DNA of 64,000 bases from Rhabditophanes sp. KR3021. Taxonomy: Eukaryota > Nematoda > Chromadorea > Rhabditida > Alloionematidae. Every line of letters starts with the position of its first letter. Within the stretch, counting starts at the first letter, position 1. The position numbers and the translations under genes were made by a program. This document shows, piece by piece, positions 1 to 13,100 of this stretch. The notes below the pieces were generated by a model. It worked only from the letters and a program-made list of their open reading frames with translations. It had not been told where the DNA came from and ran no database searches. The stretch is from positions 992,001 through 1,056,000 of the forward strand of contig CAUJLY010000001.1 in the NCBI GenBank assembly GCA_963281155.1, in the 5' to 3' direction.

Positions 1-265
1 CTATATTATATATTCCTTTGAAAATATTAAATTATGTTCAGGTAATGTGATTATGACAAAGTTTTATTTTGGTAACCATTTTGTTTAGTCTGTTTGAAGT
101 TTGATAAATAAAGTATACCTTTTTGAGGAATAGTGGAGTTTGGTTTTTGGGGTTGCCATGGTGACGGTTGTGGATGAATCAATTTGAAACTTAGTTTACA
201 GATTTATTATTTTTAATAAGCCAGCATTTATTACTTTTAATAAATCACATTTATTACTAATTACG

Positions 266-1693
266 ATGGAGCAAAAAAACATCGACTTATTTTCGAAACT
301 AATAAAAACACCTGTCCTAACATCACCTCTTCTAAAACGGCCACCTTTCCGCTTTCTATTTGACATTATCTCGGAAACAATCAAAGAAACTAAGTATCTA
401 AGCGATGAGTATGGTGAATTAAACTTTGAGAAGTTTGGTGATAAGAATGATAAAATAAAGCTGTTGGATGGACTGATTGGGCGAGTAAATGATGATGGCA
501 AGTTGAATGAGTTGAAGGGGAGTAAGATTGTGGCTGGAAAGGATGCCGAGTTGACTAATTTGTTTTTGCAGAAGTTCGGCAAGGCGGCCAAGCTTTTTAA
601 GAAGGAGAAGAAGAAGGATGGTGGCAGTAAAAAGAAGGAGAAGGATGGCGGAGAAGAGAAAAGTAAGAAGAAAGCTACTAAAATTATTCCTACTGATACT
701 GAGGAGGATAAAAAAGAAAAGAAAAAAGTTAAGAAAGATCCTACTGGAGACAAAAAGAAAAAAGACACCGTTGTTGATAAAAAGAAAAAAGACGATACCA
801 AATCGAAAAAGAAAAAAATTGGCAAAGAAGAAGATCCAATAAATGACTCCAACACACCTGACAAAAGTCCCCAACCTTCACCGAAAGAACTACCATCTGA
901 AAAATTACCTATTCTGATTTCTCCACAAACAGAAAAACCACCACCTGCTCCACCAAAAGTACAGCCAAATGTTGAAAATAACGTTGGTTTGCCGTTACCT
1001 AAACCAGTAGCTACACCTGTAGCAAATTTAGTCAGGCCAGGGACAGCTGTTTCCAGGCCACCTCCTCCAAAATTGAAAAAAAATCCAGTTGTTTACGAGG
1101 ATCCAGGGGGCAAAGCTGAAGAAGTTGTTGCAATACCTATTCCGTTGATGGTTGAAAGTGAGGGAGATGGCGAAATGGATTTGGATGACTTTATATCAGA
1201 AGAACCTTTAAATAATCTGCTCAATGAACCTCAAGTAAATATTAACAAAATAAATGAAGACCAACATGGCCTTTTGGTCAATAAAATAGTCGAAAATACA
1301 AAAGATCTGGAAAAAAGTGCTATGGCTGCAACTAAATCTGATTTTGTGTATGACGATAATGAGTATCGAAGGCTAAAGCAGGAGACTGATGAAATCAGGC
1401 AGTCAGTTCAAAAATTGTCTCAAACTATTCATCCACTGTCGCAGATATTCGATTTTATTCAAGAGGATTTTGATGGCATGTTGAGGGAATTGGATCTGTG
1501 GTGGAAGGAAATTACAAAGAATTCCGAGGAGTTAAGGCAGAAGCAGAGACAGTTGATGGCGTTGGATACTCAGGAGAAGATTTTAAGAAGCTTAGGAGTT
1601 GATATTGAGGAGAAAAAGAGGGAGATTTTGGTTGCAAGGGCTGCTATTGATAGAAATGATAAGGTTATTGAGAATTGTTTGATTACACAGTAA
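266..1693 (+). CDS. dyf-11: IFT54 / TRAF3IP1 (MIP-T3) homologue, intraflagellar transport complex B
   Basis: Single-exon 475-residue protein. Residues 1 to about 110 match the N-terminal CH-like domain of IFT54: an N-terminal helix followed by an LLKRPPFRFLFDII motif, and a later KIVAGKDAELTN segment like the family's KIVAGxEPExTN. A Lys/Asp/Glu-rich linker follows (about 113-190), then a Pro-rich stretch (190-270), then a C-terminal coiled coil (about 365-475, RRLKQETDEIRQ to the end) typical of MIP-T3. In the family this protein is a peripheral subunit of IFT-B that binds tubulin and IFT20 and is needed to build sensory cilia; C. elegans DYF-11 is the counterpart. A possible trans-splice acceptor (TTTACAG) lies near 196-202. 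The repetitive Lys codons create antisense open frames that are not genes. Confidence 0.9.
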   Translation: MEQKNIDLFSKLIKTPVLTSPLLKRPPFRFLFDIISETIKETKYLSDEYGELNFEKFGDKNDKIKLLDGLIGRVNDDGKLNELKGSKIVAGKDAELTNLFLQKFGKAAKLFKKEKKKDGGSKKKEKDGGEEKSKKKATKIIPTDTEEDKKEKKKVKKDPTGDKKKKDTVVDKKKKDDTKSKKKKIGKEEDPINDSNTPDKSPQPSPKELPSEKLPILISPQTEKPPPAPPKVQPNVENNVGLPLPKPVATPVANLVRPGTAVSRPPPPKLKKNPVVYEDPGGKAEEVVAIPIPLMVESEGDGEMDLDDFISEEPLNNLLNEPQVNINKINEDQHGLLVNKIVENTKDLEKSAMAATKSDFVYDDNEYRRLKQETDEIRQSVQKLSQTIHPLSQIFDFIQEDFDGMLRELDLWWKEITKNSEELRQKQRQLMALDTQEKILRSLGVDIEEKKREILVARAAIDRNDKVIENCLITQ

Positions 1694-3196
1694 TGGCATT
1701 TTCATAATAAAATTTATTTGTCTGTATTGCGTGTTAAGTTTGTTGTCTAATTTAGATAAGTACATCTAAGGACATTGATCGAGCTGCAAAGTCCATATGT
1801 GTCTGCTCGTTGGCGGGAAATTATCTATTTTAATCCCATAACTCTTTCTATTCTTTACTACAAAACAGGATGTTATTGTTTTATCTTTTAAAGGAGATGG
1901 TTATTGTTTTGGATGGTTTAAGTAACGGATTTAAATTTGCTTTTTATTATACTATAATGTTTATTGGCTTGTAATTTCTTTAGAACGTAATATATTGAGA
2001 ATTAATGTATTTACTTCCTTCCGCTATGTAACTTATTTTTGTGAACATATCATCAAAAATGAATTGCATAAAAGCATCAAGATATACTTTTTTGTAGCTT
2101 TAAGGATCTATCTCTTTTATAAGAAATTTATTCATAAGCATTCAATAAGTACATTTAATTGTCCTTTATATTCTCCTCAACACTAGTCAATTAACAAATT
2201 AAAATATAAATTTTGAGATATTTTGTATCGATGATAATACTTTCTAAAGATCTAAATTTATCAAAAAAGTGGTTCTTTATGATAGAATGTTTTACAAAAG
2301 CCAAGCCGAATAAACTTTCACTATCTTTTTGTTACTTGTTATTTATGCTGGTTCAAAATATCCAAACAAATTCAACGACTTGATAACAAAATTTGCATTT
2401 TACACGAAGTTATATAGATTGCGACTAAAGTGCAACAACACTTTTCATTAAATACCAGCCTTTTAATACAAAAGACATCAGTTTTATTGACAGCGTTTTC
2501 AATAATCATATTGGTTCTTTATATTTATTTGTAAGCGCCAAAAATAAAGATCAATTCGATATGTATGCCAAGGTGGAAAAAATTTCTGTCACATTGCAAA
2601 CACTTATTAAGGCTCTCTCCAATGCATTATTTTGCTGATTGTTTAACGTCATTCACACTACATTTTTAAATAAAAGATATAGAGGTTTATTTATATTTAT
2701 AAATATTATTGGATGTGCCTCTTTTTATACTAAAATGTTATGACTAATCAGCACCTTTTTAAACACCACGAAGAGAGCTTTCTTTCTTCATTTCCTATTC
2801 ATAAAAGTAAATGGAGTAGTGCATGATGTTTTGACATTTATCTATAGATCCATACACCGTTTCCTCGACGTAATGTATATTAGATAGCTATCTTGGTTGC
2901 AACAAACTTATTGACTTGATACAATTGGCTTTCTAACCAGCATCACAACCAAAGACTTGATCATTGCAGATATTTTCAGCTTTTGCGTAGCTTCCTGTTC
3001 CAATTTGTCGAATCATGTGCGTTTTACCACACCTTATTTAGTCGTTATTTAACTCTTCTTATCGTTATGTGATTTGATGTGTATATTTCGATAAGGTTGC
3101 TTTAAATCTGTCTAATTCTTTTACTAATTTAATTTATGTGATTTCAGTTTAAAAGAGATATTTATTTATATCTTTAACCAAACTTGGTAAAACAAT
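1694..3196. other. intergenic, no gene seen
   Basis: AT-rich sequence between the IFT54 and FCP1 genes. I see only short random frames. A GATTTCAG acceptor-like motif near 3141-3148 could be the trans-splice or 5' UTR acceptor for the FCP1 gene. Confidence 0.5.
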
Positions 3197-4483
3197 ATGG
3201 CCTCAACACCGCCGACCACACCCTTAGACTTTCCTTCAATTGAGTCACAGACGACTGAATTGTCTGAGATGGAGACACCTATTGTATCGGAAGCACCTGA
3301 AGTGTCAACAACTGGATCACCAACAACCGAGATACCAATTTCCAAACCACATCCAACTATAACAACCGACCCACACCCAGCAGACCCCAACCTAATCAGA
3401 TCCCTAATCCTTACCGAAGAAGTAAAGCAAACACTCCTAGCCCAACAAAAGCTGGTTCTCCTGGTTGATCTAGACCACACCATCGTCAATTCAACCTCTA
3501 GTCCATTCAATGTAGACATCCAAAATCGACTACACCATGATCTTCGTCTGATGACATACTCGGACAAAAAAATCACCGTCAAACTTCGTCCAAACACCAT
3601 TCCATTCCTAAAAAAAGTATCTAAGTTCTACCATCTTTGCATCACAACTTATGCCTCTGCCGCATACGCCAAGAATATCGCTCTCATTCTTGATCCCGAC
3701 CAATCTTTATTTGGAAATAGAATTTACTTTAGAGATGATCTGGGAGAGGCCAACAACAAAACACCCTTTCTAAATCAATTCTTCCCAACTGGCCATCAAA
3801 TCATAGTCAAAATAGACGACCGTGCTGACGTTTGGCACCATCCAGAAAATCTCATAATTGTCCCTCAATATGAATATTTTATCAAAAAAAGGGTGCATTG
3901 TGATGGCACGATGGTTCGCTACTCGAATACTCTAAAAACCTCTACAGAGGAAGATACTTTCTTACATAAATTAGAAGACATTTTAATTGAATTACACAAG
4001 CAATTTTATGAACGTTACTCTCCAATGGATATGACTTTGGATGTTGGGAAGTTGATAGTTAACCACAAAGCAAATATTCTCAAAGGAGTTGTCTTTTACT
4101 TGATGGTCAGACCTCAAATATCAAACAAAAATACAGCTTTTTATAAGTTGTGTTATCATCTTGGAGCTGTGGTTGAAGAAAGCTTGACAGAAAAGATTAC
4201 CCACATCATGTCTTTTTCATTTGCTAATTTTTTGGGAACAGCTATTGAAAAGTTTCAGACCATTCCACAGATCGGTCCGATGTGGGTTGTTGAAAGTGGG
4301 CAGAAATGGGAACGACAACATGAGAAAGATTACCCTCCTTTGAAAGTGAATGCTGAGTTGCGAAAATTCAATATGATGTGCAACAAACTCCTCACAAATC
4401 CAGTTCCCCTGCCTCCCGCTGAAATGACCAGGTCCTATGAACCACAACCAAGAATAGATTCTATCATCAGAGGTAGACCTTAA
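3197..4483 (+). CDS. fcp-1: FCP1-type RNA polymerase II CTD phosphatase (short form)
   Basis: Intronless 428-residue protein. The HAD/FCPH catalytic motif DLDHT is at residues 91-95 within LVLLVDLDHTIVNS. A KIDDRADVW segment gives the second acidic pair of the FCP1 family, and a BRCT domain follows (about 285-390, including the HLGA and WVVES positions). FCP1 dephosphorylates the heptad tail of RNA polymerase II in the nucleus, recycling the enzyme after transcription. The protein is short for the family, whose members usually exceed 600 residues; the lipoyl-like N-terminal region and the long acidic C-terminus appear to be missing. It converges with the SEFIR gene, leaving only about 60 bp between the two stops. 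Confidence 0.9.
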   Translation: MASTPPTTPLDFPSIESQTTELSEMETPIVSEAPEVSTTGSPTTEIPISKPHPTITTDPHPADPNLIRSLILTEEVKQTLLAQQKLVLLVDLDHTIVNSTSSPFNVDIQNRLHHDLRLMTYSDKKITVKLRPNTIPFLKKVSKFYHLCITTYASAAYAKNIALILDPDQSLFGNRIYFRDDLGEANNKTPFLNQFFPTGHQIIVKIDDRADVWHHPENLIIVPQYEYFIKKRVHCDGTMVRYSNTLKTSTEEDTFLHKLEDILIELHKQFYERYSPMDMTLDVGKLIVNHKANILKGVVFYLMVRPQISNKNTAFYKLCYHLGAVVEESLTEKITHIMSFSFANFLGTAIEKFQTIPQIGPMWVVESGQKWERQHEKDYPPLKVNAELRKFNMMCNKLLTNPVPLPPAEMTRSYEPQPRIDSIIRGRP

Positions 4484-4544
4484 ATAACTATCTTTATTTA
4501 TTCCCGTATCAACAACAAATAATTTAAATTAATGCTTATTTTAT

Positions 4545-6534
4545 CTAATCTAGCTCGGAGTCAGTACTTGAATAATCTTCCGCACTGCCAATCAAAGTAA
4601 ATTGTTTCGGCTTGGAACAACTTTCAGTCTGACCAATCCCACTCTCAGCTTCCTCCTCAATATCATCTAAGGGTTCCAGGTTATACGCTTCAAATTGTTC
4701 GGGTGAAAGGGGCATTTCGTCTATTAAAGCCATCGTTTCTTTGATTATTATCGCATCTACTTTGTTTGGAGGTGTTTTGAAACTGAAATGATTGTATGTA
4801 ATTGTTTAATAAAAGACTTTTTGCTACTTACATTTCTTCTAGTAGATGGACATCTTTTTGGGATGCATCTATGTAGTTTTTGATTTTAGCGTTTATTTTT
4901 TCACATTTACTTGATATCATCTTCTCGTCAAAAGTAAAGTTGCCTTCATTTTTGTGAATTTCACCTAGTATCTTACTCGTTTCTCCAGGTATCTCGTACA
5001 CTTTTCTAGCAGCCGACAAGACAGTAGAAGGAAAAGTGTCTTTACAGGAGTAGGCAAAATAACAAACCATATACTTCTTCGACCACTCCTCAAATCCCAA
5101 CCTCGACTGCTCAAACAAAGCAGTCTCAATACAACTCCTAAACAAATGAAAAGGCAACCCCTCCGATTTGGTAATCCCTAGCATTTTCTTCGAATTATTG
5201 GACAAAACGAATAATTTGAAAACATCTGGAGACATGTTCTCAAACCACAGCAAAGGCGTCGGTGCATCACTTTTATACAACTCCCATTCATCCAGGAAAA
5301 CCTTGCATTTTCCATGTTCCTCCAGAAACTCACCAAAAGCAATGACAGCATCCTTATGTTGAGAACAATCAGCCGAATACAAAATCACAACCTCTTTCAT
5401 TCGCACCAACGGCACCATCTCAACTGTCCCTGTTGTGGCCCTTCTAAACAATCTAATATGCCCACAAATCCTGACTCTCACTATATTGCCAACCAAATAA
5501 AATATAACACCACACGCCGCCCCAATCAATCCCTTCAAAAAGAACGACAAACTCCTTGCCCCTTTCCTGGCCAAAATTTCAGTCTCTGTAAATTTATCTG
5601 CCGTCAATTGAAACTTTAAAATAGTATGTGGGCATGTTATGCAATTGTTTTCGTCATTGCAATGCACTTCGCAATCCATTCTTTTATCAAAGCCATAGAC
5701 AGAATAATTGGCCTTGGGGATATTTTGATATTTGAAACCATTGGTTCGATTTGATGATTTGACTATTCTTGAATGAATAGGCTCCATTTTATTGGAGTCA
5801 TTTATTTTGTAAATGAAAAACATTATTTGGTGGGCGGGAGTGTATTTGTTGCCTTCAAACAGAATCCAGATGCCATCAGCCGGGGAAGTGATGACGTAGA
5901 TTAGGGGAGACCAGTCGTGGCTTTTGCCTGTCTTGTAAAAAGCTGCCACGGTTGGGTCTAATTGATGGAGCATTGGAGTAGTCAAGGTAGCCTCGATCTT
6001 GCATCTTTGGGGCAGGATTAGGGCGGTAAGTTTGTATGTGGACATTCCAAAGATAGGAAAGCAATCGAAGTTGAAGGTGATGGGTGTTTGGATGGATGCT
6101 GCAACTTCTACATTCCCTCGTAATTTAGCCGATCGACACGGCCAAATCATCTTGCCCCACTTTTGGATCTGAGAATCATGGTTGTGGCAGTAGTCGTCTT
6201 CATAATTCAATGCTCTCAAACACTCAAACTTAATAAACGTCTGCGATATATTAGCATGTATCAACACAGATATATTCAACAAAATATGCACGTCAATATT
6301 CTTTGCATCTGGCAACACGGGATGACTGGCAAGTCTTATGTCCAATAAAGAATCGTCGCAATCTTCTAGATCTCCTACTGGATATTGATCATCACACAAC
6401 TTAGAGTCCGAAATAATCCGTGGAAATTCACCCTCACTTCGATCAAGATATTTGATCTTTGACAAAACCGGTTCACATTTTGCCTTCACCAACTCAAGTA
6501 TAATAGTACCGAGGATAAATAATAACAACTGCAT
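4545..6534 (-). CDS. SEFIR-domain transmembrane receptor, IL-17 receptor-like
   Basis: Two exons, 6534..4832 and 4782..4545, joined across a 49-bp GT-AG intron (4783-4831, GTAAGT...TTTCAG) that keeps frame. The protein is about 647 residues. Residues 1-18 are a signal peptide (MQLLLFILGTIILELVKA). A Cys-rich, N-glycosylation-site-bearing ectodomain follows. One membrane helix (about 328-352) precedes a cytosolic SEFIR domain (about 381-535) that begins EVVILYSADC and contains the FLDEWEL box. The last exon is acidic. SEFIR domains mediate homotypic signalling with ACT1-type adaptors, and in C. elegans the IL-17 receptors ILCR-1/2 act in neurons. I cannot tell which paralogue this is. Confidence 0.85.
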
Positions 6535-7177
6535 CTCTTTTTGTTAAGTTAGTGTTTTTGGTCGTTGATTAGGCAGCAAGTTTGTTTTGTCATTTAGTTT
6601 AATATAATGAGCCAGTGGCGATCTGGTAAGTTAGGTAAAATATTTAAATGTAGTAGTTTAAATTGATGCTCCCCTAACCAAGTTTATTCCTTATAAATAA
6701 ACTAACTTTTCCTTAAGTTATTGTCGAATATTGAGAACAACTTAAAATGTTAATAATTAAATATTTCTTGGACATACAAAATATATGTATGTTTATTTAA
6801 TCTTATTTACCATTGAACATTGCCCTGTCCCCAAGTAAACTGGCTTCCAATCCAGCTTAAACAAACAACTTTGCTGTTCTTGGCAGGAGATTGTATCACA
6901 TGAAGAACATCCAATCACCCTTTAATTGTCGTTTCTTAGTCGATTTTGATTAATATTAATTAGTGGGTATTTACTTTATGCGATCGCTTAACAAATGATG
7001 TTGTTTTGAAATTGATTTTTGGGTGATTACGTCATCTTTAGGTGGTGATCGTGCATTACTTTTTATATTTGGTTTACTTTTGTCTATTACGATACATCAT
7101 TTTACTTATTTATTTCAGTTAAGATTCTCTTACCTTAGACTAGTTTTGTAAAAGTGCAGGTATTTTTAACTTATTAA
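6535..7177. other. intergenic between divergent SEFIR receptor and EPG5 genes
   Basis: AT-rich, presumed shared upstream region for two divergently transcribed genes. A TTATTTCAG acceptor-like motif at about 7112-7120 could be a trans-splice site for EPG5. No coding frame is evident. Confidence 0.5.
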
Positions 7178-10100
7178 ATGGAAGCTGTACGAAAGCCCAA
7201 AGTAAAAGAAAGGCCATCTAGGCAAAAGGTAGAGGAAAGTGTGGTTTGTGAGTTGGGTCCAGCGCCACGACCGCCACGCGGCTCCAAATTAGTTGAGAGT
7301 AGCCAAATTCAGGACACGGTTATTGTTAAAGACGTTCCCGTTGAAAGCAAGTCTCCTAATTTGAGTATATTAATATTAATTAGCTTGTTTAGTACCGCAA
7401 TCCATCCACGCAAATGTCCAAATCGGGACCGATAACGTATTCCATTCTTCATCAATCTACCCCATCAACATCCTTGCCCAACCGGAATTCAAATTTAAAC
7501 TACCTTTGACTATCCCATCTGCCCCTCAAATGGAAGAAGAAATGTACTACGAACCTCCATCACAATTACAGCCAAAATTCACACCCAAAATCCATCCCCA
7601 AACAGCACCAACATCCAAATATTTCGACCAACAATTTGCTATCGAACACCAAAGGACTCAATTTGAAGATCTAGAAAAGTTACGCCGTCATCACAATGTG
7701 ACTGGCATCACGAAGGTTGGCCAAGTCAATGAAATGGCAAAAAGCATCATGGAACAAGACATCCATCCCCAAAGCATGCACCTCAAAACGTTATTTGATG
7801 ACTTTCGTGAAGCTTGCAAAGGTAAATTAGATGCCCACGTCGACCAAGAAGTCCACCACCGTAAAATTAATGATGTCGAAAAGAATGTTTGGACAGCTAA
7901 AAGATTAAAAACGAAGAAGGAAGGAAAGTGTGGGCACAGGAATAATGGAAGTGGGTATGTCGAGTATGATACATTTATCTACAACTTCGAGGCAAAGAAA
8001 GAATTTGAGAGTATCAATAATAGGTTGTTGGATCATGAATTTGATAAGGTTTATTCGCTGGATGTCGAAGTTGACAGTTTGATCTTACAAATTGAATGGA
8101 GATTGCTCAGACTAGAGGACATCTTTAGAGCTGAAAATGGTTTGGTGAATGCAAATAAAGTAAAACAATTCCAAGTTGGGGGCGGGCAAAGTTATGGTCG
8201 ATTTGAATTGAGAAGAGTTTTAGCTTGTCTGTTTTATCAGTTGAGATTACCAGTTGTGTCGGATCAATTTTCAAAGCACATCCTGCAATGGTTGAAGTTT
8301 ACCATTTATACGTTGAATCAATCCATTGAGACAGCGGATCAAGTTGCTATAATGATACATTTGTTGAGATTGCCGAATGATACTTTGCCGGATGGTTCCT
8401 CTTTGATTACGCCCACAGTCAAAGCAACTCATTTTGAAGAAAGCTTAACTCATTACTCGACTGTATTGTCGATGCTGATGAAGAAAATCGACAATAGAGA
8501 CAAATTCCTGGCTGAGTTCAAGATGATCAGCGAAGACGAGGAAGAATTTTTGATTATCTCTGATACTTCAGTCCAAGAAAATCCATGTGATTTGTCGGGC
8601 GATGGCCTAGTCCTTTTGCTTACTCAATTTCAATTTGCTCAATTCATTGGAACAAACAAAGACCATTTCATTGAAAATGCCTCCTCCCCATCCTTTCACC
8701 TCAACACATTCACAAATATAGCTAATTTAGTTATGATTCTATCCGAAGGCTTAGACAATTATTCCGCAAATCCATCATTCAAGTCCTTTGTGCGTCAAAT
8801 AGCTATAATGCAGAAAGAAATCATAAAGTGGTTGTTTGAATTGTATGGAGCTTCGATTAATCCAAACAATCAGACATATTGCAACTTGTTGCAAGCTGAG
8901 TTGTCGAGATTGGTGGTTTACTTTTTCCATACTATTGTCAATACCAAATGTCCCTTGATTGCTCAAGCACTTGTGGGACTGCCATTGGGAGCCGTTTTGC
9001 TGATAGATATTTATAGGATTTACTTTATCTTGACGAAAGACTTTGACACCACTCATTTGACGTACTTGTACTTGCCCAGACTAGTTGAGTATGTCGAAAT
9101 CAGAAAGTCAAAAGCATGGCAGTCTATTGATAAGGAGATAAATGGAGATTTAGCTGACAATCCAGATGGATGTATTCTAATTGCCTTAGCCGAAGTGATC
9201 AGCCACCTTGACTTTACTGATCTGAGTTTCCTCGACCAAACACTCGAATTTGGTTTCATTGACGATCGCACAAGGCCAATGTTCTACAAAACTGGTTCAG
9301 AGATCATTTCAATTATGTTAAATTCAAAGCCAGATTGCCTTAAAAAGATCCTACTAACAATAGAAAGAAGACATGCCGACCTAGGAAGCTACACTCACTC
9401 CATATTCCAATGCGCAGCCTTTTCAAGTGTAGTGCCCTCCATTGACTTACTCAACCAACTTAACAAATGGCTAAATCTATTCAGCATAGACCACAACGTC
9501 TCCCGCCTAGCTGTCTCCATCTTGAAGTCGATGAACTGGAAAAACTGTTATCAAGGAGAGGAAATCGCCATCTACGACAGATGCGCCTCAATCCTTGCTC
9601 AACTCCAAGTCGACAAGTGCTCCTCTGTTCGTACTCAAATAGCTTCCGACCCTGCCAAATTACTAAAAAATGCCAATCATGCACCTGTCCTGCATTTCAA
9701 CAATTTTCTGTGGGATATGTCACTAAGATTGCCACAAATACATGTCAGGTTTCCGCTTATGAAAGAAGACTTGAAGATTGACTCTTCAATTGGTGATTTT
9801 TTCAATGTAACCAGAAATTGTATGAATTCATTTGATGAGTTTCAAAAATACGGCTTTTATTATCTTGAAAATTTGTCAAAGGCAGGGTGTCATCAGGCTG
9901 TTGCTTTAATTTTTGGGAGATTATTGTTTGAGTTTGACGATGAAGCAGCGAAGGAGATGCATGAGGATAAGTATATTAATATATTGGAGAATATGCTGAG
10001 TTCGATGGAATCTTATACGGCGACCAAATTTATCGGGTATGGCAACAAATTCCCCAACCCAATCGTTCATTTCTTCAAGAATGTAACTATACTGTATCTG

Positions 10101-13100
10101 CATTTACGGGTAACTAATGGTGGCGATGCCAAAAACATAGAAAATTACATCAAGTCAGTTGTCAAATTGATGTCCTTCAGAAAATACATCTTATTCAATG
10201 AATCCGAAGAATTTACATACATCATGGATGGCATTGCAAGATATTTCATGACTGATGGTTTAAATGAATATATTTTCAATGATTCATTAGGAGAATATAT
10301 CTTTGATTTGTATTTGATGAAATATAACAAGAAGAAGACAAGTGGATTTTCATTAAGTAGTTTTATGAAGTCTAAGGTTATGACGGACTTTTATACTCCT
10401 ACTAGTAATAGTGAGTTGGGAGAGTTTTTGTTAGTTTCATTGTATGGGAGGCAAAGTTCGGGTTGGGAACGGCATTTTTTTGAGAATATTAGTGAGAAGA
10501 GCAAGAATCCCGCAAAAGCACTTGAAAAGGTTCAGGGAAAGATGGGTTATCCAATCACGTATTGGCATCTTCCCGTCTTCAAATATCTCAAATTATTAGT
10601 CTCTTCTCAATTCACTCCTAACCAAATAGGTTCTACTGCCAATGTTAGTTCAAGTGAATACACTTTTACGAGAGACTCAAATATCTGGCCGTGGGTTTTG
10701 TCGACTTTTGTGTTTCATGTTTTTGAGAATGTTAAGTTCTTTGATATCAAAAGTAAGATTCCCGAGGTGCAGACTTACTTTGATAAGTTGCTTTTGATTT
10801 TGACGACGAAGATTAATAACGAAAAGGGCAAGAATAAGGCATTGTCCAAGTTCTTTATTCGGATACAGACGGACTTGACAAACAAGTCAAGGTTCTACAA
10901 GTACCATCATGATTTGGAGTTTTATGAGAATTTCAATAAGAAACAGTTTTTTGAAGGTATTGCATTTGTCGATGTTAGTGAAATCTTGCAGGAAAGTGAA
11001 AAGTCCTTTAATGCTTTCTTGGCAAGATTTGAACTTGACCCCGAGTCCAGAAAGGTTAAGAAAGATACTGATAGCTGGAAGAAATATGACAATGACTGGC
11101 GTGGTTTTTTTGAATCTTTTGCCACCTTCTCCGTTGATTCCAAAATTACCAATTGTGATTTAGTTTCAAGTTCAAAGACTCCTAAGTACCCTGATCAGAT
11201 CCATTCCAAAAGATACAACGAAGTTTTTAAAATCCTGTACAATGAATTCAAGACATCAATCAATAGTTATTTGGATGAGAAAGCTAAATATGAAACGTCA
11301 GATAGTGGATACTCGGCTTTACTAGCAGCTCGCTTCCATTCAGTGCCAAAAGCACTCACAGTTATGATAGATTGCACAGCCGGTTTCAAACATTGCGATA
11401 GGCCTATTATAAACAACGTCTCAGTCAACGTGATGCAAGAAGATGCTCAGAAGACAGGAGACATGCGTAGGAATCGGGAAGCTCGTAAAAAGTTGGAACT
11501 CCAGTTTAAATCTGACCTGATACCGTTCCTTGCCACTACACATGCCAAAATATGTGATTTTGCCTCCTATTTCTATTTCATTTCCAAAAGAGACAATGAC
11601 CTACCCAGAATACGAGAACTCCAAAGAATCGGCCAGTTTATGTTTGATAAGATGGTAGCTGAAGCAACGCCTCACCAATTACTATTCTCTCCTTTTTGTT
11701 CTTTCACCAAATGCACCATCCTAAATGCCTCTGAAATGATATGTATCGAACATTCGCAAAAGAAGGCATTCCAACAACAATTACTAAAGTTGATTTTTGA
11801 AGGAAGTGGTCTTCTAAATTTTGTATTACACGACATTTTCCAACCTGGCCTTTTCGATGCTACGACTATTGATGTTACCTATGAAAATATTTGTCAGAAA
11901 TTAAATATCATTGGAAAAGCTTATGATGCAAGGCAATGCTTATCGAGGTTCAATGAAATTCTGCAGAAAGAGGCTGAAGCCACTCTTCTAAAGTTGATTG
12001 GAATCATAATGTCGTATGCCAAGAAAGCAAAAGTGGTTGGTGGGGGTCAAGAAGAAAATGCCCTCCTTCAATTATTTTCACAACATTTTGCGATTGTTAT
12101 GGACAGGACTTTGCCACAATCAACTGTCCTTATTACAAGAGCTTTGATAGATGCAGCTGATGTTATTCAATTCCCTCAACTTATCATGGACACTTTCTAC
12201 AATAAATTGGATGTCTATAAAGTTGTTACGTACAGAGATATTGGAGGTGTCAACATGTTTATTTTAAATGAAGTTGCTTTAATAGCAATGTTGAATATTA
12301 TAAGAGAAAATGTGTCTTCCAAGAGACTAAGCTTGGAAGAAAATTTATTGAGCAAATGGGGAAAGAATACAGTTATAATTTGTATGATCATCAGATATAG
12401 TCTGATTTTGTTGGCTTATCAGTGTAGAGTGCCGAACAATATTGGACAGAGACTGATTGACTTGGCTATTCCGGTTTTTGAACCTTTGTTATTCCCATCG
12501 AATATGAATAAAGCGTGTTTGGCATGGAAGAGGGAGGATGATGAGTTGGGTGTTGCTGTAGTTGATGCTTTCAAATTATGCTTGGATGACATTAATTTCT
12601 TCACCAATAGAAATGGAGTTGATGCGAGTATTTTTAATTTACCCAAAATATTAACTCAGACTGTGTTACCTAAATTTTGTCTAATGAATCAAAACAAACT
12701 TCAAAATCATATCACCAAATCAATGAGATTTATGCTCAGAGATCAAAAATGGCAAGAACTCAAAATTGAAAGACATACGTTTGATATTTTTGAACAAATG
12801 ATCAAAAACTCAGACCCTGAAATTGCTGGCATAGCTGGTGATATCTGTGTAAAAATACCGTGGCAACAAATTCTAAATGAAAATGATATTTTATCAAGAA
12901 CTTACTTTTTGTTCTATTTGCTATCAATCAAAAAAGATGCTATTCAGGCGATTTATACGTCTTTTGATAATATCACTTTCGACTTTTCTCAAAATCCTAA
13001 CTTTTCCAATGTTTCTGCTTATCAATTTCAAAAAATCGCTGAACATATGATCAATAGCGAAGCATTAGTCTTACATTCCAATTGTGTTTTTACAAGAAAC

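Noticed and set aside
196..874. Minus-strand Phe/Ser-rich open frames opposite the IFT54 gene
   Set aside because: They mirror the Lys-rich linker codons of the real gene and have no domain features.
7506..7508. TTG as the start of the large EPG5 frame
   Set aside because: The frame continues upstream to a splice acceptor, and a matching EPG5-like first exon begins at ATG 7178.
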